Below are positions 1-11,924 of a DNA stretch of 64,000 bases, one piece after another. The position numbers and the translations under genes are program-made. The notes under the pieces are model-generated. The model was not told the DNA's origin, did no database searches, and worked only from the letters and a program-made list of their open reading frames with translations. Each line of letters begins with the position of its first letter. The first letter of the stretch is position 1. Source of the DNA: Raphanus sativus (lineage: Eukaryota > Streptophyta > Magnoliopsida > Brassicales > Brassicaceae); the NCBI RefSeq assembly GCF_000801105.2, contig NC_079519.1:31781288-31845287 (forward strand). The letters run 5' to 3'.

Positions 1-1901
1 GCCGGCGCCGCCGCGGAACGTGTGAGGAGCGTTTACGAGGCAACGGGTCTTAAAGGTATGCTTGTGTACGGCGTTGAACACGCCGATGACGCTGCCTCTT
101 GTGATGATAACATGCAACATTTCCTTCGAACTATTGAAGCTGCCAAGTCCTTACCAACATCCCACGTAAGCAAATCTAAACTCCAAGTTATTTTATATTC
201 CGGAATAAACATTTTTAAAATCATATCAGAACGGACAATCACTGATATTTTGAATCTTTTTTTTTTGCTAAATTGAATTTATTGATTTCATAACTATTTT
301 CTTTATATTTTATGTAATTCTCAAATGTGGACAACTTATTTCGACAGCCAAATCTCCGTACGCTGACAAAGTGCACTTGCATAGATCCATAACCTTTGAT
401 AATTAGCAAGTACATAGCCAACTTTGCCTTTTCACTTATGAAAATGACTTTGCTTCTAATTTATTTACTTTCTAACGGTAAAAAATTCAAAGCATACGTC
501 ATTATCGGACTAGATTTATATGCACGAGGTCCTCGTTGGAGCTTGAAAATCTGACCTTGTTGGTGGACTAGAACTTTCGGAAGTAAACTAGTAAAACACA
601 CTTTAGGAATATTCTCCGGTTTATTTTTTTGTGATCAAGATTCGGTTTGTTCCGGTTTATCTATTATCTTTGGTTATAGAGTGACACGTTATTTTTCTCT
701 TTGACCTAACAGTTTAGCTCAGTGGTCGTGAAAATAACTGCGATTTGCCCCATTAGTCTTCTAAAACGTGTGAGTGATTTGCTTCGGTGGGAACACAAGA
801 ATAAGAACTTCAAACTCTCATGGAAGCTCAAATCGTTTACGGTATTCTCGGATTCAAGTCCTCTCTACCACACAAACTCAGAACCGGAACCGTTAACCGC
901 CGAAGAAGAACGTGAGCTCGAAGCAGCTCACCTAAGGATCCAAGACATCTGTCGGAAATGCCAAGAGTCCAATGTACCTTTGCTGATTGATGCGGAAGAC
1001 ACAATCCTCCAACCGGCGATCGACTACATGGCTTACTCATCTGCTATCATGTTCAACGGGGACAAGGACAGACCGATCGTTTACAACACGATTCAGGCGT
1101 ACTTGAGAGACGCAGGCGAGAGGTTGCATTTGGTTGTACAAGAAGCCGAGAAAGAAAGTGTTCCTATGGGGTTTAAGTTGGTGAGAGGCGCTTACATGTG
1201 TAGCGAAGGTAAATTGGCAGATTCCTTGGGACACAAGTCACCAGTTCACGACACACTTCTGGACACGCATGCTTGCTACAATGACTGCATGACCTTCCTA
1301 ATGGAGAAGGCGTCGAACGGATCGGGTTTCGGTGTCGTTCTTGCAACACATAACGCTGATTCGGGTAAGCCACTGGATTACAATTTAAACCTAGTATCTA
1401 ATTTTGGGGGATCATAATTAACATTCCTATGTTTATTTTAGTGAAAATGTTTTGATAATTTGCGGACCATGCGACTTATTTATAATAACTATTTAAATTC
1501 TTTTTAGTGAAATTGATTGTTTATTGGAGAATTCTGAATTTTAGGGAGACTTGCATCAAGGAAGGCGAGTGAGCTCAATATCAATAAAAAGAACGGGACG
1601 ATAGAGTTTGCGCAACTATACGGTATGTCGGATGCATTGTCCTTCGGTTTAAAGAGAGCCGGGTTCAATGTCAGCAAGTACATGCCTTTTGGACCGGTAG
1701 AAACCGCTATACCGTATCTTGTCAGACGTGCTTATGAGAACCGGGGAATGATGGCCAGTGGAGCCCTTGACCGTCAACTCTTGAGGTAAAATATTTTATC
1801 ATATAGTCCGGTTAACATCGACTTTGGTCTAGTTGAACAATGTTGATATTGGTTATTGCAGGATGGAACTTAAGAGAAGACTAATGGCCGTAATTGCGTG
1901 A
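1..1901 (+). CDS. ProDH1: Proline dehydrogenase, mitochondrial (3' part of gene)
   Basis: FAD enzyme of the inner mitochondrial membrane that oxidises proline to pyrroline-5-carboxylate, the first step of proline catabolism. Four exons are visible: 1-165, 713-1364, 1545-1785 and 1862-1901, all with GT-AG junctions and compatible phases. They give 365 codons; the N-terminal part, roughly 130 residues with the transit peptide, lies before the window. Seen in the protein: VRSVYEATGLKGMLVYGVEHA near the start, LLIDAEDT, FKLVRGAY, VLATHNADSG, QLYGMSDALSFGLKRAG, SKYMPFGP, and the substrate-binding motif RRAYENRG, ending MELKRRLMAVIA. Exon 2 begins at 713, because this acceptor restores FSSVVVKITAIC. 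No frameshift or stop interrupts the visible part. Arabidopsis has two near-identical copies; ProDH1 (At3g30775) is preferred over ProDH2 because the flanking genes match At3g30. The paralogue assignment is inference; the family is certain. Confidence 0.93.
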
Positions 1902-2381
1902 AGTGAGGATTTCAATTGTCGTTATGTATGGAGCCACTAGATGGAATTGGGAAATTTAGATTATAAGAGAAAATTATCATATAAATAGGTAAGAACATTA
2001 GCCTTTCGATGCCAAAAAAAAAAAAAAATAGGTAAGAACATTTCATGTGGCTTTGTCGTAACGGTTATATTAAATTTATCAATATGTTATTCACCAATGT
2101 ATATTCAGTTCACACTTCCTTGTCAATAATAATGGAATTACCTTTTTGAATTTACTCTCTTGATTTGGTCATTTCTTTTGCTATGAAATATAAGATGTTT
2201 TAGCTCATACAATGTGATCATAAAAATTTAGGACACTTGTAAGTTACAAGTTGGGCTCAATCGATGTCAAAAGAACAAAAGTTGGGCTTAATCTAGGCTT
2301 AAATAGAAAATTATGTTGTGTATTAAATACATGTAAGATTTGATTGCCATTGATCTTTTTTTCTACTTTTCTACAAAATTG
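1902..2381. other. ProDH 3' flank, no further gene seen
   Basis: This holds the 3' UTR and downstream AT-rich spacer between the proline dehydrogenase stop and the LTR retrotransposon. A run of about 14 A lies near 2015, between two copies of a short motif (TAGGTAAGAACAT). I see no coding sequence. Confidence 0.6.
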
Positions 2382-2386
2382 CTAAC

Positions 2387-2676
2387 CGTTGTAAAACTTG
2401 TATTTCTTCTTATTATTGATGTGCCAATAGGCATCTATATATATACATGTTACAAGGAAGAGATAAATGGAAAGATCATATTTCCAATAGGAAATAGGAA
2501 ATACATGGAAATAGTAATATCTTAATACAAATATGCTAATACATAAATATGGTAAAGTCTAAGTCTTCCTTTCTTCCTCATGCGTCTGGTCCGGTTCGGT
2601 ATTGTCTGTCCGGTACGTCCGCCCGGTACTGTCCGGTACGGTTCGGTTATGTCCGTCCATCCAATGGTTTATAACA
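2387..2676 (-). repeat. 3' LTR of the copia element
   Basis: The 290-bp repeat is the downstream LTR in the element's own (minus) orientation, next to the polypurine tract at about 2677-2685. It matches 8779-9068 except at six positions: its first base, then A/G, G/A, A/C, T/C and G/A differences. The end proximal to 2676 is rich in CCGGT repeats. Confidence 0.9.
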
Positions 2677-5279
2677 CTCCCCCTTGGACGCCATAACCGT
2701 TTCAGAGTTCATAGTGTGCTTCATGTTGCCTCATTAAAACCTTACCAGGAAAACCCAGTGGGACAAAACCTTGGTGAAGGAAAAAGAGTACAACACACAC
2801 TACTCCCCCTGATGAATGCATCACTGAAGATGTCCGTGTAAGGACTTGTAAATATTGATTCAGTGAGCTTGGAGTGTCTGTGTTTCTTTCTCTTAGAATT
2901 TCGCAGAAGAACACTTGGACGTACTGTGCCTTATGTCGTCCAACTTATAATATGGTCGACCATTATGGTCCTTGACCAAAAACGTATGTCTCCTAGACTA
3001 CTAACCACTTTACTTGGTTGGATCTCATCCATAAGTGTTTATGGATCGTCCTATAGTATGACCTGGTCGTTTATGGACAATGAGATATTTCTCTTAAGTA
3101 CTATCGAAAATGTACTGAACTGGTCGATCCATATTGTGTCATAGACCTTGTCTATACACGTCCATAATTTTCTCATGAGTGTCTTAGATCATGACTTGAT
3201 CAGTGATCGTTACTACAATGAGTTTTACATACTCATTAGACTTTGGTTCTATAACCAAGTACACTCATCGGACCTTATTCTTGGCAATCAATCTTTCTTG
3301 CCATATGTACTATCCATACTGATAGTTGATACCTCAAAAGTCATACCACGTTTTGGATGAACAAAATTAGTCATCTCTCATGGATGATTCGGCCGGAAAG
3401 AAGCCGGACATAGTCTTTGATTTGGTATGGTCTTTGGCGTGAACCATAATGGTTCTCTTCGCTTTTTGCTGTGACCATCTTATATCTTACTTAGGGCGTG
3501 CTGATCTCATACACATACCCACGACTATGGTCTCTGCTATGAGTTATTGCAGTCCTTATATACATAGTCTTAAGAATCAATCTTGTTTATACACACACAC
3601 AACCTTTGATGGATGTCTAAGATGTTGTTGGTGTGTTGCTATCAAGCCTTTGCCGTAGACCATTGGGTCATAGACCACGACCAATCACATGGTGATTGGT
3701 ACTTCTCTCATACGGCTATATCTGTATATGCAGTCCCATGTCCTTAGTTCGTATGGACCTTTGCTAGGCGTGCTTATGGACTGCTACATGATAGCTGATC
3801 TTTTGAGATCTAGAAATAAATTGTATCAACCTCTCTTTAGGCTGGTTCCAAACACAAGGGATTTTGTACTTCTTATAAGTATGTATGGACTGAATTGGAT
3901 TGTTCTTAGACAGATCCTTTACTTATACAGCTGCTTAATGATTCAGTCCATGAACAGCTTTAGGAACAATGCTGTTCATTGAGAATTTCTTTTCTCATCT
4001 TTGTGGTACCTTTATAATATTTGATTCAGTGATCCATATGCTTGCTTACTATGTTTTTATCTCTTACTTATGACCAGACCTTTGTCAATTTCAAATCTGA
4101 GTAGTAGCATCCACCACATAGGAGTATATCTTCTTATAAACTGTTTTTCGGTCTCTGTGAGTAACCTTGTGTAATCAGCTATGTTCAAATGCTGTAAATA
4201 GGCACATGCACGTCTTAGACCATTTGACCATGTCCTTATCTCACGGTTTACTTTCCTCACATGACCCATTCACTGGTTTTATCACTTGATGGTGTTTTAT
4301 GGCCAATACGTCCATCTTTCTTTACTTTAAACCCCACGTCCATTTTATTCTTTGTGAGTACTCTCGTGGGTTTATGATCCTCGCATTATATCTTATACTC
4401 AAGTGCTACTTTCTTTTATGAGTTCTCTTATATGTAAATACATCAGTGGTGTTAACACTCTTATTTATGGTTCCATTGTGTTCCAGACATGTCCAAATCG
4501 ATTTGAGATTTCATTATCTAGGACCTTTATTTCCTTGCAGTTTGGCGTCCCAAACTACATGGTCTGGTACCTTAGATGGTTAGCTGGCCAGCCTTATCTC
4601 CATGTCCGGACTGGTTCCCTTTTGAACTCGGATTTATATCATTCTGTGCACCTTTTCATTTCTTTCTATCCGAGGTTCCTTTATCTTATGGAACACTTTG
4701 GTCTATCTTGTATAGACTCTGTAGCAACTTGATTGTGTCTCTTAGGACATCAAATTTCGTGGTGCATAAGCTGGTATGACATTTAGTCATTCTTTTCTTT
4801 CCTTTCGGGTCAATGTGTCTGGCATCTAGTTCTGCTAGCTTTTGCATTATTTGATCACATTCTTTGGACGTCTTAGATTATATTTCTAGTCCGAGGATCT
4901 TGCCAAAACAATGATGGTTAATACCAATATCTTACTCTTTATCCAGCTTATAGCTTTCTCACTTTTGATGTTGGACAGTCGGATTACTCATGCAATCCGT
5001 GAACCTGGCCATTTAATCTTATCACCCATATTTGGCTCAAGGTTTCATATAAATTCGTGGGAGAAAGTCATACTCCTATCCAACATATATTCCCAATTCT
5101 TATCTCAGTTTCTATCTTAGAAAGCACATATGAATGTGGTGGTTAAATCTCTTTAAGATTTCATATGTCTGGTCGTGACCCGTATTCAATCTGAGATGGG
5201 AATATCTATGCTCACTTATATGGCCTGATGCATATTGTCTTTACACATGTATATCAGTGTGTTCCCAAGCATTAGGTCG

Positions 5280-6831
5280 TGGCCTTTGTATTATAGGAAA
5301 TCGGCCAAATGATTGTCCATGGTTCTGTTTTCGACCCGGTCGGTTTCATCGTCCGTGGTACGGTCGTATGAACTTTGTTGACCGCGTCCACGTCCTGTCC
5401 ATCCATCCCGGTCTCGACCGGATGGTTTATCATGATGGACGTGGCTTTTCTTTGTATTAATTTACCATGGCCATAGACCATGTCCCACGGATCATGTTCA
5501 TGTTATAGTATGGTCATGTACCACACGGGTGTGTATTCTCCCCCTCATGAACATGCTATAAACCATTATGCCATTTCATGATACTTGGGACAGTTAAGCC
5601 TCATGAGCTTTCCTTGTGTACATGTTTCACAACGTGAGATTCTATGGGATAACTCTTTTGTGCCTTTCAATTATTTGCATCAAGTTTGGATCGATCCGGA
5701 TGGCTAGTCCGGTCATGCCATTAAGTGTAATTTCGTATGGTTAACCAACTGGTTACCATGGCTCTTTTGCCTCTCATCATACTGATCTTAGCATAGTATT
5801 AATCAGTAGAGTATATAGGTATAGTCTTGACCACTTTCTTATAAGGCCTTTGGCGATTTTTCTTTCAAAATCTGTAGGAACCTTTTGTTCTCTTTTGCCC
5901 ATTGTTTCTATATGGAAACCATTTCTTGTTAGTACTCAATGGGCCACGAAATTGGGTGTATATAATGCCCTTCAGGCAATGTCTTGGCTGTGGTCTAACT
6001 ATCCTTCTAGAACAAGATTTATTGGGAGAATTTTATTTTTATTTTTCGTGAATATTTTTATGCTTTGTAATTCTAAGATAAATAAAAATCATTCAATAAA
6101 TAAAATTCCAATAAAGGTTTTCATAAAAACACTAAATCATATAACATAATAAGATTTAAAGTAAATCAAACAAACAAAGCAAAATTTCAGGATGTCAAAT
6201 GGCCTTTTAGCCTGTGGTCAAGCCGGCCACTCCAACTGTCACTTTGGATGTGGCTTCCTCGGATTTATTATCTCTTTCATCACAATCTGCTTCATAACCA
6301 CTCATCTCATTCTTTATTTGATTCATCCACTCTCTTTGTAATAAGTATGAGAACAGATCATTGTATGTGGTGAAAAATTTCTCTCTATGATGTAAAAATA
6401 GATCTCTTGGATCTGCTGTAGAGAATGTCTTTTCAAGTAATTCCTCATCTGTTAACTTTTCACCACATAATATCAGGTTATGAGCTATTTTTCGGACAGG
6501 GTATAATTATATTCTTCCACGGACCCATAGTCCCGGAATCTGAGGCTCATCCACTCATGCCTTATCTTTGGTAATAACACCTTAGTGTATCTGGACATTA
6601 ATTATGTCCAGAGGCATCGGGGGCTCTCTATATCTCGGTACTGATTTCTCAGTTCCTCAATGAGATGATGGCTCATTACTGTTAATGCCATTTCGTTCTT
6701 TTGGTTCCATGATCATCCTTGATGATACATTTCCCAAGACCCTCTGTCCATAGTATATATGAGATATTCATTGCCCATCCTAGATAATTTTCTCCAGAAA
6801 TTTTTAGGGTATCATAATCCAAGGTTGACAT
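5280..6831 (-). pseudogene. Degraded copia gag
   Basis: Reading the minus strand from ATG at 6831 gives a copia-type gag start: STLDYDTLKISGENYLGWA, matching the family pattern LxIxGxNYLxWAxD. A stop follows after about 46 codons. Later blocks in shifted frames still resemble gag: MSHHLIEELRNQYRD, then LPKIRHEWMSLRF-RDYGSVEEYN, with further stops and frameshifts. Near 5330-5400 a GRGRGQQSS stretch followed by MDNHLADF looks like the Arg-Gly region and a ruined zinc knuckle. No continuous product can be made. Family identity rests on pattern recognition; a profile search would settle it. Confidence 0.7.
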
Positions 6832-8778
6832 CTGAATCATATCAATCAATTTTTAGAATTCATGCATTCAAATAATCAATCAAACATGAAAATACTTTTA
6901 GAAATTTTATCACTCAATATATCAATGGTTCACACCAACCAAAACAAAAATTTCTAACAAGTATTAATCAATCAACATGAAATATCCCTTTAAGCAATCA
7001 TATATCAACCTCAGAAATTTTCAAGTGTTCTTATGTGATCTAGGTTCCTGCGGACCTAACTAGAAAAAATTTCAGACAAGTGATATATGAAATATAAACT
7101 ATATGTTCAGGGTTATAATGCATCAGGTCTTACGACCCTTAGGTCACACGACCACAGTACATGATGCAAAGCCACACGGCTGGTTAGTATGAACAGTCTG
7201 GATTCATTTAATCTATCCTAGCAGGATGATTCTAAGTGTTCAGGTCGGATTTAATGTAAATCTATCAACCTAATGAATCAGACAGTCTAGCAACCTAGAT
7301 GAACAATCATACTAACAACCTAAACATCATTATGTATGCAAGTGAACCACACGGTTCCGATTGAATGATTATTCCTTAATGCAATCGATTTTTATCAACC
7401 TAGCCATCAATGATTCTAAGTGATAAAATGAAACAATAAACCTCAAACAATTTGTTCAGATAATTCAATCAACAAAATTCGGATGAGATCCTAATATATT
7501 GTTTCTATGTGATTCCAAATTCAGCAATCAATGATCAATGGTGAGCATTCTAGCAATATTCTTATTTCAAATTCAGTATGGAATATGCAATTTAACATAA
7601 GCTGAAAACTTTTCAGAAAAGGAAATTTTTATAAAAAGAAACTTTCTATTTTTTCAGAAAAGGAAATTTTCCATTTTAGCAGAAAGGAAATTTTAACAAA
7701 TCAATCAATCAAGCAATCAATAAAATAATTCAGATTTCAGTTTATAGAATTTATAGTTTGTGAAATCGACCAAGATGGGTTTAAGGGGTGATCGATTTCT
7801 ATTGGCTCCGATTGATCATTCAGATCATAAGGTTTTCGAGATCCAAGAACACTTAGTGTTTTGGTTTTAATTGATTTAATCAATCTCTTATTGAATAAGG
7901 AATATTTGTGCTTCTAACAACCTAATGACCGTTTGATCTAGCAACTTAACGGGAGAACTAAACCAAATCCTAATTCCTCAAATTTATTTAGGGATTCAAT
8001 TGTCCTAGGTTTTTAGGTTCATCAAATTTTAATGTTCAATCCTTTAACAAACAACCAAATTCGTTTTGATATGGTTCCAAAGGGTGTTTCAGATTTTATT
8101 TACCTTTAGATTGGAGAGAATCTGAAACTGGACCACCTAGAGAGAGGAGAGAAAACCGCGAACGGCTTGAACGTCTATCGCGAGCAAGGAACGGGCTGAT
8201 CGGATCGTCCGGAACCTCTACCGGCTGTTGGATGAACTGTCGGATCGTCTGGTGGCTTATCGGGTACTGATCAATTCGTCGGATGGTCAGTATGGGTGCT
8301 GGTCGGATGAGAATGGAAAGACAGCTAGGGTTTCCTTTAGTAAAAAGGAAATTGTCAACGCGGATTGAAACGGAGGTGGAGAACGCGTCTGAACTCGGAT
8401 TGAGACGAGGTTTGCGGCGCTGGATTCTTCTCGTCGAGAGCTTCAATTGGATATATGGAACGTCGGCTAAATCCTTATGGTTTAAGAGATACGTCGATTT
8501 GAAGTTGCGTCCGAATTAGGGTTTTGAATCAAGTTGACGGCGCTTCTTGTAATAGCTCGTGAGAACGCGTCCGGTATCGGATTGCGATGAGGTCGACGGC
8601 GTTGGATACGCCTCGTCGAGATCTTGAATTTGATAGGTGGCTTGTCGTCTGGATCCGTCGGGTTGAGGAGATACGGTGTTTTGAAGTTTCGTCTGATTTC
8701 TAGGGTTTATGGTGGTTGCTGGGAAAAAGGGTTTCGAAATTCACTCAGGGTTTTCTCAGAGCTCTCGTGCTGATAACG
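6832..8778 (-). other. Long untranslated leader of the copia element
   Basis: Almost 2 kb separates the candidate primer-binding site from the gag start, long for a copia leader. The part nearest the LTR (about 8100-8760) is GC-richer and holds a diverged duplication: blocks near 8375-8450 and 8565-8640 share GAACGCGTC, TCGGATTG, GACGAGG or GATGAGG, a GGCG-TGGAT block and CTCGTCGAGA. The rest is AT-rich, with repeated TCAATCAATCA-like motifs. A 116-codon minus-strand open frame (8096-8446) does not resemble any protein I know. Confidence 0.5.
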
Positions 8779-9068
8779 TGTTGTAAAACTTGTATTTCTT
8801 CTTATTGTTGATGTGCCAATAGGCATCTATATATATACATGTTACAAAGAAGAGATAAATGGAAAGATCCTATTTCCAATAGGAAATAGGAAATACATGG
8901 AAATAGTAATATCCTAATACAAATATGCTAATACATAAATATGGTAAAGTCTAAGTCTTCCTTTCTTCCTCATGCGTCTGGTCCGGTTCGGTATTGTCTG
9001 TCCGGTACGTCCGCCCAGTACTGTCCGGTACGGTTCGGTTATGTCCGTCCATCCAATGGTTTATAACA
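8779..9068 (-). repeat. 5' LTR of the copia element
   Basis: Upstream LTR in the element's minus orientation, 290 bp. It is followed on the minus strand by the candidate primer-binding site at about 8761-8776. Starts TG and ends CA as expected for an LTR and abuts the CTAAC duplication at 9069-9073. Confidence 0.9.
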
Positions 9069-9235
9069 CTAACCAAATTTCCAAGTTTATTTATTAGTCT
9101 AAACAAATCCATTTGAATAGGTTAGCATATATCGCCAAATCACTCAATTCTTGTTGTGATATTATCAGGGTAAGATAAAGATTTTATCAACTTCAACAAG
9201 ACATAAAAAAACAAAAGAGAAAATCCAACTTGTTT

Positions 9236-9694
9236 CTAATTAACATTGTGACGGCAAAGAGGACAAGTGTTCCGGTTAGTCAACCAACTAGAGATACAGT
9301 CTTTGTGGTAATAATGCCGACAAGGAAGCTCAGAGAGTCTCTCATTAGAGCTGAGCTTCTCTCTACAGATGGCGCAAACTACCAAACCTCTCTCCTTCAG
9401 TTCCTCAGCCGTCAAGTTCACCACCGGTAGTTCCTCCACCATTTCTGGCCACCGCGTGGAAGATGAATTTCCTAGCACTCGACCGAAGATTTCATCGTAA
9501 GTCCCAAAAGTCTCCATTTCATGGTTGCTCCGCGATGACAAGTAACGGATGTAGTCGAGGTACTCGTCCTCGATGACAGCATGGTTCTCTTCGGAATCTT
9601 CTGCTGGATGTTGCTCTACTTCGTTTTCGATCTCAGATGGGAGATGAAACTCTGCCATCAGTTGTGAAGAAGATAGTACGAGGTGTGTGAACAT
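9236..9694 (-). CDS. RING-H2 finger E3 ubiquitin ligase-like protein
   Basis: Single-exon gene for a 152-residue protein. Its C-terminus is a RING-H2 domain (about residues 106-150): CAIC, then LPCRHYYHKDC, SSWL and CPLC, so all eight zinc ligands (C-x2-C, C-x1-H, H-x2-C, C-x2-C) and the conserved Trp before the last pair are present. The N-terminal half is acidic (EIENEVEQHPAEDSEEN) and without a membrane segment, suggesting a soluble ubiquitin ligase that works with an E2; its substrate is unknown. The frame is open upstream to 9853 but has no ATG there; in-frame ATGs occur at 9793, 9694 and 9658. I chose 9694 because the DNA upstream looks like a leader and the length fits the Arabidopsis homologue I remember (At3g30460). 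The start is uncertain; the domain is not. Confidence 0.8.
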   Translation of the reverse strand: MFTHLVLSSSQLMAEFHLPSEIENEVEQHPAEDSEENHAVIEDEYLDYIRYLSSRSNHEMETFGTYDEIFGRVLGNSSSTRWPEMVEELPVVNLTAEELKERGLVVCAICREKLSSNERLSELPCRHYYHKDCISSWLTNRNTCPLCRHNVN

Positions 9695-10176
9695 GACTGG
9701 GTTCTCGAATGGTCGATGATAACAGAAAAGAAGATTAGGTTTTCGAATGTGCCGTTCAGATTCTGACACGTATATTTTGGATGGCACTCCCATGTGATCC
9801 TTGAGGACAAGATTTGCAACACATGTCTTGCTTGTCAGTCTTGTTTGTGGCACAGGTCTATGCAGCTATATCACCGACATATCAATAATATAAAGTTGGT
9901 GTAGTATTAAAAAATTAAAACTTTTGTTCAAACAAAACTGGTAGCTGCTGCCCATGATCGACCCCAAGTCATCCAGGACAGGCGGGAACATTTACAAATG
10001 TTATGAATCACAAAAAAATCAAATATTTTTTTTTTGGGTGTAAAAATTCAAATGTATTACTGTCAATATGTTTTCAAAAGCTGAACGACGAATCTGAAAA
10101 TAACAAAAGGGTATATTCTGTGTTCCAGTATTTTTCACGATGATTTTTTTTTCTTAGATTTCAAGAATATGATATA

Positions 10177-10423
10177 CTATTATGTCCTTCTAACTTTTTT
10201 TCTTATTACACAAAAGTATCACTTAACAATTATAATGTAAATTATATTTATTTTCAGCTAAAAATTAATTTCAAGCTACATTTATTTTATAAATAATTTT
10301 ATTTATCTCAAATATTATTGGTCAAAAAGATATAATTAATAACAATATAAATATACTTCCGTCATTTTCTTAATATGTATGAATAATATCAAAATGACAC
10401 TTCTTTATAAAATGAGTGAGTAC
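10177..10423. mobile_element. Decayed Stowaway-like MITE
   Basis: Sequence resembling the 23599-23855 element: TTTTCAGCT followed by a long AT-rich stretch with AATTTTATTTATCTCAAAT and a right end ATAAAATGAGTGAG next to TA. The left terminus is not clearly preserved, so the left boundary is approximate. Confidence 0.4.
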
Positions 10424-10462
10424 TAATTTACCAGAGTGAAAAAAGACTGAGAGTAAACTACA

Positions 10463-11630
10463 TCTATATTATGAAAACTGAAGTACATTTTGATACTATT
10501 TGGAAACTTGGATAGTAGATTACATGAAAACTATTTGAAAACCTGGACATCTTATTAAATGGAAATTGTTTGGTAACATGAATAAAATATTAAATATTTT
10601 TTTATTTGCACATTTGACCATAGCTTTTACAATAAATTAATTATTTAGTTTTCTATTCTTTTTATTTACATATTCTACAGCTGCATTTAAAAATTATTTT
10701 AAATTAATTAATTAAAATTTCAAAGCTTATCTAAACAAATCAATATTCATATATTGACCAAATCAAAAATTATTTTCTTTGGGGTAAAAAATAAAACAAA
10801 AACTGAAATATATAGTATATATTATATAAAACAATTTTTAAATATAATATTACCTTATTTAGTTTAGTCAAATATAAAATTTTGAGAGTTCAATTTTCAA
10901 GAAAAAATATTATAAAATTAATAATAATCATAGAAAACTAATGCAAAAATTTTAAAATTTTAGTATATTGTTTCATTTTAAACTAAATTTAGAAAATCAA
11001 CAGATTAATATATGAGTAGTAAAATTATATCAAATTGCATCAAGTTGTAAAACTTTCAATATAATATTATGTACAAATAAAAATATTATCAAACATCTAT
11101 ATTAGAAAATAATATATTCTACAATATATGTAAACTATAAAAAGTTAAAAATATACATGAAACATTTTTATAAAACCAGCGAGTTATGAGTTTACAAGTC
11201 AAACCAGATATCCGCACGGGTTAATATATGATCTGTGCAATTTCCTTTTTCTAAAAAAATACACAAATTATAAAATTATCGAAACAAAATGCATAAGTTA
11301 TAAGATTTTAGATGTAAAAACTACTTTTTGAAATAACTTAATAAAAAATATTTTATTTTTTCACAGAATTAGATTGATCAGGACATCAAAACATCAGTTG
11401 AAATACGTATATTTGTTTGGATATCGTGTTTATAGAGTTTTAAAATAAAATAAATACAATTTAGATATTGTAAATTTTTCGAAAATTTGAGTCGGATCAT
11501 CTTCGGTCTAGGTAAGTTTGTAAGAAACAAAAAATATGTAAATAAACGATGTGCTTAAAAGATCATTAAATACTTTATAAAAACAGAAGAAAACTTCAAA
11601 ATCTGCATAAGCGCGCAGATCAAAATCTAG
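10463..11630 (+). mobile_element. Non-autonomous Helitron
   Basis: Starts TCTATATTATGAAAAC after an A and ends AAAATCTAG before a T, as expected for Helitrons, which insert between A and T, begin TC and end CTRR. Just before the CTAG lies a hairpin (ATCTGC ... GCAGAT) ending six bases upstream of the terminus. 1,168 bp, very AT-rich. No Rep/helicase coding seen, so it must be mobilised by another element. Confidence 0.7.
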
Positions 11631-11924
11631 TTAACGTTAAAATTTATCCGTTTTCCTCTTTTCCCTTTTTTTGCCAGCAAAAAGAACTCTTTTCCCTTTT
11701 ATTTCACTTGATTAGTAAACTATTTACCAATCGTATGCTGAATTCAAGTAGATTCATAGTTACCTCTTTAATCAATATATTACGTGGATTAGTGACTTAC
11801 CTTCCGGCCTAATCTTTTATTCAAGAGCGAAGTGCATAAACTAGACCAGGCCATCCTTACATACATTCACCAAAGCCTACTTAGGTACTGCGTGCTTCGT
11901 TTGACTCTGACGGTGTGATGTGAC

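Larger units (their letters stand above)
2387..9068 (-). mobile_element. Ty1/copia-type LTR retrotransposon, non-autonomous, minus orientation
   Basis: A 6,682-bp element bounded by two direct 290-bp repeats (2387-2676 and 8779-9068) that differ at only six sites. Flanking copies of CTAAC at 2382-2386 and 9069-9073 form a 5-bp target-site duplication. The right copy begins TGTTGTAAAAC and ends TTTATAACA; the left copy has C for the first T. Orientation is minus: reading the minus strand, AAGGGGGAG (polypurine tract) lies directly before the left repeat, and TTATCAGCACGAGAGCTC, a candidate primer-binding site, lies just after the right repeat. Inside, only gag-like fragments are recognisable (about 6831 down to 5280). 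I could not recognise protease, integrase, reverse transcriptase or RNase H. The long plus-strand open frames in this interval are chance. Confidence 0.9.

Noticed and set aside
2602..6149. Many plus-strand open frames of 60-109 codons between 2.6 and 6.1 kb
   Set aside because: They lie inside the minus-strand copia element, have no domain, and overlap the antisense of gag-like sequence; chance frames in a decayed retroelement.
8096..8446. 116-codon minus-strand frame next to the 5' LTR
   Set aside because: Lies in the leader between primer-binding site and gag, with no similarity to retroelement proteins; probably noncoding.
9695..9853. Upstream extension of the RING-H2 frame
   Set aside because: Open in frame, but begins at GTG. 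The in-frame ATG at 9793 lies in leader-like sequence (AAACCTAATCTTCTTTT), and an out-of-frame ATG precedes it, so 9694 was preferred.
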